Source: an uncultured Oscillospiraceae bacterium (GTDB taxonomy: Bacteria; Bacillota; Clostridia; Oscillospirales; Oscillospiraceae). Taken from it: a DNA stretch of 39,159 nucleotides. Positions 1 through 6,705 of this stretch are shown in pieces (within the stretch, counting starts at the first letter, position 1; every line of letters starts with the position of its first letter). A program made the position numbers and the translations under genes. The DNA lies in NCBI GenBank assembly GCA_944387635.1, contig CALXFT010000017.1:1-39159 (forward strand), given 5' to 3'. Below the pieces are notes generated by a model. The model made no database searches. It saw only the letters and a list, made by a program, of their open reading frames with translations, and was not told the DNA's origin.

Positions 1-330
1 CTTGCCCGGACAACCGCGCAGTCAGATCCCGGGCCGTCCGCACCCCCGACACAAGGTCGCCGCAGCCGCCAAGGGCGAGCGGCGGCGGGCGCAGGGGCGG
101 GGGCAGGTCGGCCCGGCGCAGAGGCTGCGTCCCGTGAGGGGCGGGGGGGCCGCCTCCGGCGGCGGGGGAGGGCGCGAGCCCGCCCCCACACGGGGGGGAC
201 CCGCAAAGCGGGGGGGGCGATAGCCCCCGTTGTCCGCAGTCTGGAGACCTGCCGATGTCAACTCAGATCTGGCGCGGCTCCGAGGGGCCTACTTGATACT
301 AGGACATTATTCCATCGCTGACCGTGCGAT
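1..330. other. G-tract-rich leader of the rolling-circle element
   Basis: No convincing gene lies here. The plus strand carries many long G runs between 94 and 217 (4, 5, 4, 7, 5, 7 and 8 Gs among them), so the strand is strongly G/C asymmetric and could form G-quadruplexes. The short open frames across it are Arg/Pro/Gly-rich translations of this skew. From about 240 the composition returns to normal, and a possible nick site lies at 291-298. Because it sits directly upstream of a replication initiator, this is plausibly the replication-origin region of the element; that is inference. Confidence 0.5.
285..315 (+). other. Candidate double-strand origin (nick site) for the Rep protein
   Basis: ACTTGATA at 291-298 matches the core of the phiX174 / pC194-class nick sequence (family knowledge: CTTGATA is the conserved cleavage heptamer). 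It lies 33 bases before the rep gene and sits between CCTA (289-292) and TAGG (300-303), which could present it in a small loop. The match is short, so this is a proposal supported mainly by position. Confidence 0.4.
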
Positions 331-1197
331 ATGAACATTTCAGGAAGAATGTCCTCCTCGGAAATACAGGGAAATGCAATCATTTACACCTACCCTACGG
401 GCGATATGGACATTTTGTGCGCCTCTGATAGACAGTTCCTGGCTGACGGCTATGAGCTGGCAGACGGGAAGTTTGTCAAGGACTCGAAGCATCCCGCGCC
501 GACTCCACGGGAGGCCGGTGTTAAGAGCTCCGGTGAGGATATGCAGCGCAGCGCGCGGCGCGCCCGTAGCAAGCTGCGGCGGCTGGCCTTGTCCAACCGT
601 TTCCGCTGGTTCGTGACATTAACCTTGGATCGGGAGCGCATTGATCGGTATGATCCAGATGTTGTGCAGCGGGCTTTGTCTGCCTGGTGCAGCAATATGG
701 TGCAGCGGCGCGGTTTGACTTACATCCTTGTGCCGGAGTTGCACCGACTCGAGGAAGGGAAGGCAGAACGGGCTTACCATTTCCACGGGTTATTTTCGGA
801 TGTGGTTGAGTACGTCGATTCCGGGACGATTAAGCGTCCCGGAATCAAGAAGCCCAGGCGGCCAGCCTGCGAGGCCCAGCGGGCCGAATGGCTGGCGCAG
901 GGCGGGCATGTGGTCTACAATCTGCCTCAATGGCGGTATGGGTTCAGCACGGCGATTGAGTTGCACGGTGAGTACAGCCATGCAGTTGCTTATGTCTGCA
1001 AGTACATCGGGAAGCAGAATGGTGAGCGGCCTCTGGGCCGCTGGTATTACTCCGGCGGGCAGCTGGCGAAGCCTGACAAGATGATTGCCACGTTGGATTA
1101 TCGGCAGACGGCAGAGGATTTTGCCGGGGATGCGGTAGAGTTTGCCATCCCCGGAAGTAAATTGCTGGTCGTGCATACACGGCCAGCCGATGAATGA
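331..1197 (+). CDS. HUH-type rolling-circle replication initiator (Rep)
   Basis: This 288-residue protein is predicted to nick the origin of a rolling-circle replicon and stay covalently bound to the 5' end. The three HUH motifs occur in order and at usual spacing: motif I FVTLTLD (about 94-100), motif II with the metal-binding histidines in YHFHGLF (His150, His152), and motif III YVCKYIGK with Tyr220, Lys223 and Tyr224. The YxxKY form resembles phiX174 gpA and Microviridae initiators more than mobilisation relaxases. No helicase domain is present, so a host helicase would be needed. The first ATG (331) has no clear ribosome site; ATG 349 follows AGGAAGA and is an alternative. An XRE regulator follows after 14 bases. 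The exact family is not known to me. Confidence 0.8.
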   Translation: MNISGRMSSSEIQGNAIIYTYPTGDMDILCASDRQFLADGYELADGKFVKDSKHPAPTPREAGVKSSGEDMQRSARRARSKLRRLALSNRFRWFVTLTLDRERIDRYDPDVVQRALSAWCSNMVQRRGLTYILVPELHRLEEGKAERAYHFHGLFSDVVEYVDSGTIKRPGIKKPRRPACEAQRAEWLAQGGHVVYNLPQWRYGFSTAIELHGEYSHAVAYVCKYIGKQNGERPLGRWYYSGGQLAKPDKMIATLDYRQTAEDFAGDAVEFAIPGSKLLVVHTRPADE

Positions 1198-1211
1198 AAG
1201 GATGGTTGATT

Positions 1212-1445
1212 ATGCGTAAACGAGTAGGCAGACGGGTTTTTGCGGGGGATCGCTTGGCGGACCAGCTCCGGGAACGGGGGTATACCAATGAGGCATTCGG
1301 GCGGCTGCTGGGGATCAGTCCATCGGCGGTATCCACGTACCGCTGCGGGCGGCGGGAGCCGTCGGTATCGACGCTGGTTGATATGGCGCAGCTGCTGCAT
1401 GTGTCTCCCGGCTGGTTGCTGGGACTGGATGAGGAGGTGGGTTGA
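1212..1445 (+). CDS. XRE-family helix-turn-helix regulator
   Basis: This is a 77-residue protein made almost entirely of one Cro/C1-type helix-turn-helix domain. The recognition region is near residues 25-50 (NEAFGRLLGISPSAVSTYRCG), followed by the typical LVDMAQLLHVSPGWLLG end. It probably represses or times expression of the element, either at the rep operon or at the integrase. ATG 1212 is chosen because AGGATGG lies upstream; an in-frame ATG at 1194 would overlap the end of rep. The stop shares one base with the next start (TGATG), so the two are translationally coupled. Target and inducer cannot be read from the sequence. Confidence 0.75.
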   Translation: MRKRVGRRVFAGDRLADQLRERGYTNEAFGRLLGISPSAVSTYRCGRREPSVSTLVDMAQLLHVSPGWLLGLDEEVG

Positions 1446-1789
1446 TGGCATCCGGAAGTTATGTTCAGGTCTATGTGAAATGTCCGTTTTATTCCAATGA
1501 TAACGGACGCAATATAATCCGCTGCTCTGTTGGTGGTGGCATCTCCGGCATATCATTGCGGACGGTTGACAAAGCGGCCTGGAAGAAACACATGGATTCT
1601 TTTTGCTGTAAGGATTACGGAGATTGTCCGGTATATCGGTTGGCTATGACCTACTGGGGCGGGGAGTCATGCAAGCATAATGACGGCGTTGTATGTCTTG
1701 GTCAGCACGGGTGCGGATCCTGCGGCTGGAATCCGGATGTTGCAGCCGCCCGCCTGGGGCGGCGAAAGGAGGCAGATTGTCATGATTGA
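1445..1789 (+). CDS. Small cysteine-rich protein of the integrative element
   Basis: This 114-residue protein has no family I can name. It has about ten cysteines, including CCKDYGDC near residue 54 and a GCGSCG cluster near residue 90, which suggests a zinc-binding or disulfide-bonded fold. No signal peptide or membrane segment is visible, so it is probably cytoplasmic. The start ATG overlaps the stop of the XRE gene by one base, and its end overlaps the next gene by 8 bases, so it belongs to the tightly packed rep-to-integrase operon. A DNA-binding or accessory replication role is possible but unproven. Confidence 0.5.
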   Translation: MASGSYVQVYVKCPFYSNDNGRNIIRCSVGGGISGISLRTVDKAAWKKHMDSFCCKDYGDCPVYRLAMTYWGGESCKHNDGVVCLGQHGCGSCGWNPDVAAARLGRRKEADCHD

Positions 1790-2255
1790 TTGGGATCGGA
1801 TTGCGCAGGAGTATGTCCAGGGCGACATGGGGTATCGGGCGCTTGCTCAGGCCCACGGCCTTCCCGTGGCCCAGGTAGCCAAGGCGGGACGGGACGGCCA
1901 TTGGCCGGATCGGCGCGCAGCATATCGGGAGGGGGCCCAGGACTCTGATGGAGATCTTGGGATCGAGATCCAGCGGGCCGGAGTGGCCCAGGCCCTGACC
2001 GTTTGCCAGCTGGCCGCGCTGCTGCTCTCGAAGGTCCATGATACGGTGATCGCCGTGGAGGCCGGGGACACGGCGCGGCTCAGGCAGTTGGCCGGGACGC
2101 TGCGGGATCTGCGGGCCATGACGGAGATTGACCTGGAGATCGACCGGGCAACCCGGCAAGCCAGGTTGGATTTGCTGGTCAAGCGCGGCAATGATGCGGA
2201 TACAAGGGTACTCGAGGTGGTCATGAGCCCCGAGCTTGAACATTATGCCAAGTGA
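1782..2255 (+). CDS. Helix-turn-helix protein resembling a terminase small subunit N-terminus
   Basis: This is a 157-residue protein. Residues about 1-45 (IAQEYVQGDMGYRALAQAHG, then a GHWPDRRAAY tail) look like the DNA-binding helix-turn-helix found at the N-terminus of phage terminase small subunits and related HTH proteins. The rest is mostly charged helix, with likely coiled coil from about 85 to 145. ATG 1782 is chosen because AAAGGAGG sits 8 bases upstream; the longer frame from 1680 would overlap the previous gene more and has no ribosome site. There is no large terminase or capsid gene nearby, so packaging is doubtful. A role in element copy control or mobilisation is equally possible. 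Confidence 0.5.
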   Translation: MIDWDRIAQEYVQGDMGYRALAQAHGLPVAQVAKAGRDGHWPDRRAAYREGAQDSDGDLGIEIQRAGVAQALTVCQLAALLLSKVHDTVIAVEAGDTARLRQLAGTLRDLRAMTEIDLEIDRATRQARLDLLVKRGNDADTRVLEVVMSPELEHYAK

Positions 2256-2263
2256 GGTGATGC

Positions 2264-2794
2264 ATGAAAACGGAGTATTTGTTGGATCGGGAGGTTGATC
2301 TGGTCCTTGCTGCGCTGACGCCGGAAAACAGGCTTGTGATCCGGACAGCCTTGGTCACGGGGTTGCGGATCGGGGACGTGCTGGCACTGCGTCCGGACCA
2401 ACTCAAGCCGCATTTCTGGGTCCGCGAAATGAAAACCGGGAAGGCGCGGCAGGTGGGTTTACCTGGGCCGCTGTTGTCTGACCTGCGTTCTGCTGCCGGT
2501 ACTGACTGGGTATTCCCGGGCCGGGACCCGCGCAAGCACCGGACGCGGCAGGCGGTTTGGAAAGATGTCAAGCGGGCAGCGGAGGCGTTCCGTTTGCCGC
2601 AGAATGTGGGGCCGCACTCGTTTCGAAAGGTCTATGCCGTGGATCTGATGCGCAAGTACGGAGATATAGCCAAGGTGCGCCGCGCCTTGAATCATTCCAG
2701 CGAGACAATCACTGTGATTTATGCGCTGGCGGATCGGCAGTTGGAGGCAAAATACAGCCGCCGGAGAACACGCTCCGGCGGAAAAAAGAGTTGA
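2264..2794 (+). CDS. Minimal tyrosine recombinase (integrase), catalytic domain only
   Basis: At 176 residues this is about half the usual integrase length. The whole catalytic domain is present: Arg35 (TGLRIGD), Lys57 or Lys60 (KTGK), His118-x-x-Arg121 (PHSFRK), His144 (LNHSS) and nucleophile Tyr153 (VIYAL). The N-terminal core-binding (SAM-like) domain that normally clamps the DNA is missing. The start follows GAGGTGATGC and lies 8 bases after the preceding gene, so it is not a truncated remnant cut off by a neighbour. It probably integrates and excises the element, with the attachment site expected just downstream. Whether it needs a partner such as host XerD (present at 4304-5191) or the small HTH proteins is open. 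Confidence 0.8.
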   Translation: MKTEYLLDREVDLVLAALTPENRLVIRTALVTGLRIGDVLALRPDQLKPHFWVREMKTGKARQVGLPGPLLSDLRSAAGTDWVFPGRDPRKHRTRQAVWKDVKRAAEAFRLPQNVGPHSFRKVYAVDLMRKYGDIAKVRRALNHSSETITVIYALADRQLEAKYSRRRTRSGGKKS

Positions 2795-2820
2795 CAACTT
2801 AGGGCGGCTTGTGATATGCT
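2791..2820 (+). promoter_or_regulatory. Outward sigma-A-type promoter at the end of the element
   Basis: TTGACA (2791-2796), an 18-base spacer and TATGCT (2815-2820) overlap the integrase stop codon and read out of the element. A strong ribosome site (AAGGAGGGG, 2844-2852) follows, but no ATG, GTG or TTG lies within normal distance. In the integrated state it therefore seems to serve no gene; it might serve a gene joined to it after circularisation. Confidence 0.5.
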
Positions 2821-2933
2821 GATACAGCACCGATTACACAAGGAAGGAGGGGTCAGATAGCGAACGCTACAACAAGCTATATTTTGTTGCGGGGACAAGG
2901 CGATACTTTCGCTTTTTTAATTTTTGGCTTGTC

Positions 2934-2963
2934 AACGCAACAAAATTTTTATTTTGTTGCGTT
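2934..2963. repeat. 12-bp inverted repeat, candidate attachment core
   Basis: AACGCAACAAAA (2934-2945) is followed after 6 bases by its exact complement TTTTGTTGCGTT (2952-2963). ATTTTGTTGCG also occurs as a direct copy at 2881-2891, and a related CGAACG..ACAACAA block lies at 2861-2875. Paired 11- to 12-base arms with a short AT spacer beside an integrase gene resemble a tyrosine-recombinase core site. It could also act as a simple hairpin, and on the plus strand no clean T-run follows. The other end of the element would have to carry a matching copy. Confidence 0.4.
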
Positions 2964-3108
2964 CGTTAGATTGATGAGAAAAAGCAAACGAAGCCCCCCC
3001 ATGCGCCAGCGCTTCTCCCCCGTTTGTAATATCATTATATCATCCCTGCCCTGCCGGCATTTGGCTGCAGGAATCTTGTTAATTCCTCCGAGTTTTTTGA
3101 AATTCGTC

Positions 3109-3137
3109 TTTACTTTTTCCTGCTTTCCCGCTAAAAT
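3109..3137 (+). promoter_or_regulatory. Promoter of pfkA
   Basis: TTTACT (3109-3114), a 17-base spacer and TAAAAT (3132-3137) give a sigma-A-type promoter with transcription expected near 3144 and a leader of about 40 bases. The same boxes and spacing occur before pcrA (24373-24401). Confidence 0.55.
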
Positions 3138-3186
3138 AGATTCGTCAAAACACGAAGCCAAATGGCCTGATAGGAGGATTATCTTT

Positions 3187-4158
3187 ATGGGCATTAAACG
3201 AATCGGCGTACTTACCAGCGGCGGAGATGCTCCCGGAATGAATCCCTGTGTCCGCGCTGTTGTTCGGACTGCTATGTACCACGGCGTGGAATGCTATGGC
3301 ATTCGCCGCGGCTGGAATGGTCTGATCAACGGCGATATCGTCAAACTGGATGAAAAAAGCGTTTCCCATACCATAAATCGCGGCGGAACAATCCTCTATA
3401 CCGCCCGCAGTAAAGAATTTATGACCGAGGAAGGCCAGCGCAAAGCAGTCTCCACCTGTAAGTTCCTCGGGCTGGACGGCATCATTGCCATTGGCGGTGA
3501 CGGCACTTTCCGGGGCGCCCTGGCCTTGAGCAAATACGGCATCAATGTGATCGGCATCCCCGGAACCATTGACAACGACATCAGCTGTACCAATTACTGC
3601 ATCGGTTTTGACACGGCTGCCAATACGGCCATTGAATGCATTGACAAGCTGCGGGATACGATGCAGTCTCATGAGCGTTGCTCTGTCGTGGAGGTTATGG
3701 GGCGCAATGCCGGTTATCTGGCTATGTATGTCGGCCTTGCTGTAGGCGCCACGGCGGTGCTTGTTCCAGAAGAGCCCTTTGATTTTGAACGAGACGTCAT
3801 CGAGAAGATCCGTCAGGCTCGGCTCAATGGATTTACGCATTATATGATCGTTGTTGCCGAGGGTGCCGGCTCCGCATCGGACATCGCGGCGCAAATCAAG
3901 GAAGCCATCGACCTGGACCCGCGGGTGACGGTTCTTGGTCATATTCAGCGCGGCGGCTCCCCTACCGGCCGTGACCGTGTCAATGCCACAAAGATGGGAT
4001 ATTTGGCTGTGGAGCTCCTGCTCCAGGGCAAGACCAATCGCATCGTCTGCACCCACGAGGGTGATTACATCGATGTAGATATCAGCGAAGGCCTGGCTAT
4101 GAAAAAAGGCATCCAAAAAATGGAGGTCGATGTTTTGGCCGCTATGACCGGCATCTGA
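3187..4158 (+). CDS. pfkA: ATP-dependent 6-phosphofructokinase
   Basis: This enzyme phosphorylates fructose 6-phosphate to fructose 1,6-bisphosphate, the committed step of glycolysis, in the cytoplasm as a tetramer. At 323 residues it has normal bacterial length. Visible motifs are the N-terminal SGGDAPGMN loop, GGDGT (about 103-107) and GIPGTIDND (about 122-130, catalytic Asp). Gly after GGD and Gly in PGTIDND are the residues typical of ATP-using enzymes; PPi-dependent forms have Asp and Lys there. MGR (about 170) and GHIQRGGSPT (about 245) bind the sugar phosphate. ATG 3187 follows AGGAGGATTATCTTT. The gene is single, with its own promoter and a strong terminator at 4210-4250. Confidence 0.97.
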   Translation: MGIKRIGVLTSGGDAPGMNPCVRAVVRTAMYHGVECYGIRRGWNGLINGDIVKLDEKSVSHTINRGGTILYTARSKEFMTEEGQRKAVSTCKFLGLDGIIAIGGDGTFRGALALSKYGINVIGIPGTIDNDISCTNYCIGFDTAANTAIECIDKLRDTMQSHERCSVVEVMGRNAGYLAMYVGLAVGATAVLVPEEPFDFERDVIEKIRQARLNGFTHYMIVVAEGAGSASDIAAQIKEAIDLDPRVTVLGHIQRGGSPTGRDRVNATKMGYLAVELLLQGKTNRIVCTHEGDYIDVDISEGLAMKKGIQKMEVDVLAAMTGI

Positions 4159-4209
4159 TTGCCCCTTCGCAGGAATGGATTCCGCTTTTTCTTCGCTGCC
4201 AGATTTAAA

Positions 4210-4250
4210 TACAGGCGGTCAGCCACGTCGGCTGACCGTCTGTATTTTTT
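4210..4250 (+). terminator. Rho-independent terminator of pfkA
   Basis: A 15-bp stem (4210-4224 with 4230-4244, one G-U pair) with a 5-base loop is followed by six Ts (4245-4250). It lies 51 bases after the pfkA stop and points along the plus strand. Confidence 0.9.
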
Positions 4251-4272
4251 GGGATATTGAGTTTTGATAGGC

Positions 4273-4305
4273 AAAGGTCCGCCGGATAGATCCAGCGGAC
4301 CTTTT
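4273..4305 (-). terminator. Terminator of xerD
   Basis: An 11-bp stem with one mismatch (4276-4286 with 4291-4301), a 4-base loop and flanking AAA/TTT directly abuts the xerD stop codon. The U-tract on the minus strand is only three long, so termination may be modest. The symmetrical flanks make it potentially bidirectional. Confidence 0.6.
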
Positions 4306-5191
4306 ATGCTTTCGGATGACATTTGTCATATACGGACTTAAGTTTTTGGTTGATCAGATGCGTATACATCTGCGTGGAAGAAATATCGCTGTGTCCCATG
4401 AGCTCTTGCAAGGAACCGAGATCCGCGCCATTTTCCAGCAGATGCACCGCGAAACTGTGCCGCAAGGTATGAGGCGTAATTTCCTTTTCAATACCGGCCT
4501 TTGCCTGATAGAACTTCAAGATTTTCCAGAATCCCTGACGGCTCATCCTGGCGCCGCCGACATTGACAAACAACGCGCTCTCCTGGGGATCCGCGACCAG
4601 CAGAAGGCGCACTTCCTTTATGTATACCGAAAGCGCACGAAGTGCGGCGGGATAGAGCGGAATCACGCGGGATTTCTTCGCGCTTCCGCATTTCAGCACG
4701 CCCAACTCCAGATTAACATCTTCCACATTCAGGTCAATCAGCTCTGTCACCCGAATGCCGGTGGCATACATAACCTCAAGCATAGCCTTATCCCGATATC
4801 CCTTCGGATCGACGCACGAAGGCTGTGCCAAAAGCAGCTCTACTTCCTTACCTGTAAGGATCTGGGGGAGCTTTTTTTCTCCCCGATCCACATGAATGTT
4901 CTCGGCAACCGGAGAAGATTCCAGAAAACCTGTCGATACCAGGTAAGAATAAAAATTCTTCAGACTTGCCAGCGCACGGGATACCGTCGCGCCAGATTTC
5001 CCCTGCTTTTGAAGGTAAGTCAGATAATCGCCGATATTCTGTTGGGAGGCGTTCAAAACTTCCAGCTCCTCTTCCTGCCGCAGCCATTCTAAAAATTGGC
5101 GAATGTCCCGAATATAAGAAGAAACCGTATTATTCGACGCCTGTTTTACCTTGGTAAGGTAGTTTTCGTAGGCATGAATCAAATCCAACAT
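4304..5191 (-). CDS. xerD: Site-specific tyrosine recombinase XerD
   Basis: This 295-residue recombinase resolves chromosome dimers at dif, normally with XerC and FtsK at the septum. The N-terminal SAM-like core-binding domain spans about 1-85 and the catalytic domain about 108-285. Catalytic residues are Arg147 (TGIRVTEL), Lys172/173, His241 and Arg244 (HTLRHSFA), His267 (LMGHSD) and Tyr276 (QMYTH). Length and motif spelling fit XerD rather than phage integrases. It lies 28 bases after the SpoIIM-like gene and is probably co-transcribed with it from the promoter at 5849-5877. In Bacillus xerD also lies close to spoIIM, which supports the neighbour's naming. It could assist the mini-integrase of the element at 2264. 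Confidence 0.93.
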   Translation of the reverse strand: MLDLIHAYENYLTKVKQASNNTVSSYIRDIRQFLEWLRQEEELEVLNASQQNIGDYLTYLQKQGKSGATVSRALASLKNFYSYLVSTGFLESSPVAENIHVDRGEKKLPQILTGKEVELLLAQPSCVDPKGYRDKAMLEVMYATGIRVTELIDLNVEDVNLELGVLKCGSAKKSRVIPLYPAALRALSVYIKEVRLLLVADPQESALFVNVGGARMSRQGFWKILKFYQAKAGIEKEITPHTLRHSFAVHLLENGADLGSLQELMGHSDISSTQMYTHLINQKLKSVYDKCHPKA

Positions 5192-5219
5192 GAATCCGTT
5201 TACCCAATTACCCTTTCCA

Positions 5220-5741
5220 CTATTCTATCAACCTCGCCAAAAACGGCGAAATGACGCTGTATTGAATACTCCCGGCCAGTATCAGAAGAGATACGATGAA
5301 TACACTCTCCCCTGTATGCCGTGTATGGCTTCCCGGAAGATTGCGCAGCCAAAACCAATATAGAACTGGAGTGGACACGCAGTCTCCAAAAAGGACCAGA
5401 TATCGGATCAGCCAACCGGCAGAGCCAAAGGCGAATAAAATGCCCGCGGAAATATACGAAAACAAAAATGCCTTGCCGAAACATATCGGAAACAGTAGTA
5501 CGGGCATTGAAAAGTATACCGCAAAAGCGGAGAAAAGGAAGGGTAATAGGATGCCGCACAGAAGACCAATGATCGACACAGGTGCATAAACGCAGCTGCG
5601 CATCTGAGAAATAAGACTGTCCTCTGCCGACAGGTAAACCAACGTACCACATAATAGCCCGGACAGCCACATGCATGCAAGAAGGAATCGGCACACCTTG
5701 CGCCGACGTTGCGGCGAATCGTAGAAGAAAAACCGTGCCAC
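5220..5741 (-). CDS. Polytopic membrane protein, possibly SpoIIM-like
   Basis: This 173-residue protein has about five hydrophobic segments (near 20-40, 52-78, 80-105, 108-130 and 145-170) and a basic N-terminus. Its size, topology and position beside xerD resemble SpoIIM, the engulfment membrane protein that works with SpoIID and SpoIIP in sporulation, but sequence similarity is weak by eye. GTG 5741 is chosen because GGGAGGGG lies just upstream; a TTG at 5771 would add ten residues without a ribosome site. If SpoIIM, it would sit in the mother-cell membrane and recruit peptidoglycan hydrolases. A plain uncharacterised membrane protein is the alternative. Confidence 0.5.
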   Translation of the reverse strand: MARFFFYDSPQRRRKVCRFLLACMWLSGLLCGTLVYLSAEDSLISQMRSCVYAPVSIIGLLCGILLPFLFSAFAVYFSMPVLLFPICFGKAFLFSYISAGILFAFGSAGWLIRYLVLFGDCVSTPVLYWFWLRNLPGSHTRHTGESVFIVSLLILAGSIQYSVISPFLARLIE

Positions 5742-6107
5742 GAAACCCCTCCCTCGTTTGAGATGATACAAGCTCTCGCTTGCTTACGAAAAAACTTGAG
5801 GGCGTACACGGCACGAGCGTGAAAATACTCCGAATCGAATACACCCATACTATACTCCAATTTTTACAAAAATTCAAGGTGTTTTAGCCAAAACAAAGGT
5901 TTTTTGTTAATTATGACGATATTTATGTCTACTTTTTTATGTTAACTAAGTCGACTTAAATCTTTTTTGCCTTTATCATTTTCGACTTTTCATCAATATA
6001 TTGGGACATTTCCCTCGTTTTCTCACTAAATATTGATTTTGCAATTTTTCCTTCAGATAGGTAAATGCAGGTAAGTATCATTTACCCCGGCGTCTGTTTT
6101 GTACAAC
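5742..6107. other. AT-rich intergenic stretch
   Basis: No gene is supported. The lower part is the leader and promoter of the SpoIIM-like gene. The rest (5878-6107) is very AT-rich, with a TAAGTCGACTTA palindrome at about 5947-5958 and an AGTCGAAAA sequence on the minus strand (complement near 5990) that loosely resembles a Spo0A box. No stable hairpin or T-run was seen. The open frames over 5408-5877 are shadows. Confidence 0.4.
5849..5877 (-). promoter_or_regulatory. Promoter of the SpoIIM-like / xerD operon
   Basis: On the minus strand TTGAAT (5877-5872), a 17-base spacer and TATAGT (5854-5849) form a good sigma-A-type promoter, giving a leader of about 100 bases before GTG 5741. Nothing typical of a sporulation sigma factor is seen. 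Confidence 0.6.
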
Positions 6108-6533
6108 TTAACGATTTGAAAAACGGATTTTTTTGATTCTTCCTTTCTGCTCCCGCAATCCGATCAATCCAGCGGTGGTACTTCCTCCAAATACCAGGGC
6201 CGCCGTTACGCCAACCGCTTCATACTGTCCTCCAAAAAACAGGGCTGTGACCGACAGCAGTATTCCAAAATATACCGCGCCTGCCGCGGTGCACACCATC
6301 AGCCGCTGACGCCTGATTTTTCCATAAGCCGTGATTGCTCCCAGGTAGGAAGACAGCAATAGCGCCGCGGCTATTCCGTATCCGACATTCTCCCAAGCAA
6401 CGCGTTCCATATCCACCAGTTTTGCCAGAAGCGCCACCGCGGCCAAGGTTGTTGTCAGACTTACGCAGCCGCCCGCTGTCAGCCCTCCCGCCATCGAAGA
6501 CGTTCTTCCGGTTGGTTTACGATCCATAACCAT
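6108..6533 (-). CDS. Small membrane protein, TIGR04086-like
   Basis: This 141-residue protein has four predicted membrane helices (about 18-40, 46-68, 76-100 and 104-125) and basic tails, matching in size and layout the TIGR04086 family of Firmicutes membrane proteins, whose function is unknown. ATG 6533 follows GGGGAGGGGAGAC. It stands alone, separated from the coaD operon by two hairpins and from the SpoIIM-like gene by an AT-rich gap. Family assignment is by recognition of layout only. Confidence 0.6.
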   Translation of the reverse strand: MVMDRKPTGRTSSMAGGLTAGGCVSLTTTLAAVALLAKLVDMERVAWENVGYGIAAALLLSSYLGAITAYGKIRRQRLMVCTAAGAVYFGILLSVTALFFGGQYEAVGVTAALVFGGSTTAGLIGLREQKGRIKKIRFSNR

Positions 6534-6584
6534 GTCTCCCCTCCCCTTTCACTCCAGCCTATTCCAGATCATCACAAAATAGAA

Positions 6585-6612
6585 CCGGGGACAGCATGGG
6601 CGCTGTCCCCGG
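6585..6612 (-). terminator. Perfect 11-bp GC hairpin upstream of the TIGR04086-like gene
   Basis: CCGGGGACAGC (6585-6595) pairs exactly with 6602-6612 around a 6-base loop. On the minus strand it is followed by TTCTATTTTG, a poor U-tract. It may back up the neighbouring hairpin in ending the coaD transcript, or be a dispersed intergenic palindrome. Confidence 0.45.
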
Positions 6613-6638
6613 GATCGTATGTTGTAAGAAAGCCAAAT

Positions 6639-6664
6639 CCCGGTCCTCGCCAACGAAGACCGGG
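6639..6664 (-). terminator. Probable terminator of the uvrC-coaD operon
   Basis: CCCGGTCCTCG (6639-6649) pairs with CGAAGACCGGG (6654-6664) with one mismatch and a 4-base loop. On the minus strand a T-rich stretch (ATTTGGCTTTCTT) follows. It lies 42 bases after the stop of the coiled-coil gene. Confidence 0.55.
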
Positions 6665-6705
6665 TGGGTGATTCATTTTTCAGAAAGAACGCCGCCTCGA
6701 CGCGG

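Larger units (their letters stand above)
2795..3186. other. Boundary between the integrative element and pfkA
   Basis: There is no credible gene here. The stretch contains the outward promoter and orphan ribosome site, the ATTTTGTTGCG repeats, a low-complexity transition with a run of seven Cs near 2995, and the pfkA promoter. The change from GC-rich element DNA to AT-rich DNA occurs around 2870. An open frame runs from 2884 into pfkA, but it lacks a start with a ribosome site and is not part of the kinase. Confidence 0.5.

Noticed and set aside
2-261. Overlapping short frames on both strands in the G-rich leader
   Set aside because: Arg/Pro/Gly/Ala-rich products of skewed DNA, without ribosome sites.
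1782-2255. Start of a prophage packaging module
   Set aside because: Only a small HTH protein with weak similarity; no large terminase, portal or capsid genes follow, and an integrase comes next.
2884-3186. N-terminal extension of pfkA
   Set aside because: The family N-terminus starts at MGIKRIGVLTSGGD with AGGAGG upstream; the extension crosses the promoter and repeat region.
3145-4116. 323-codon minus-strand open frame opposite pfkA
   Set aside because: Antisense shadow of a certain gene.
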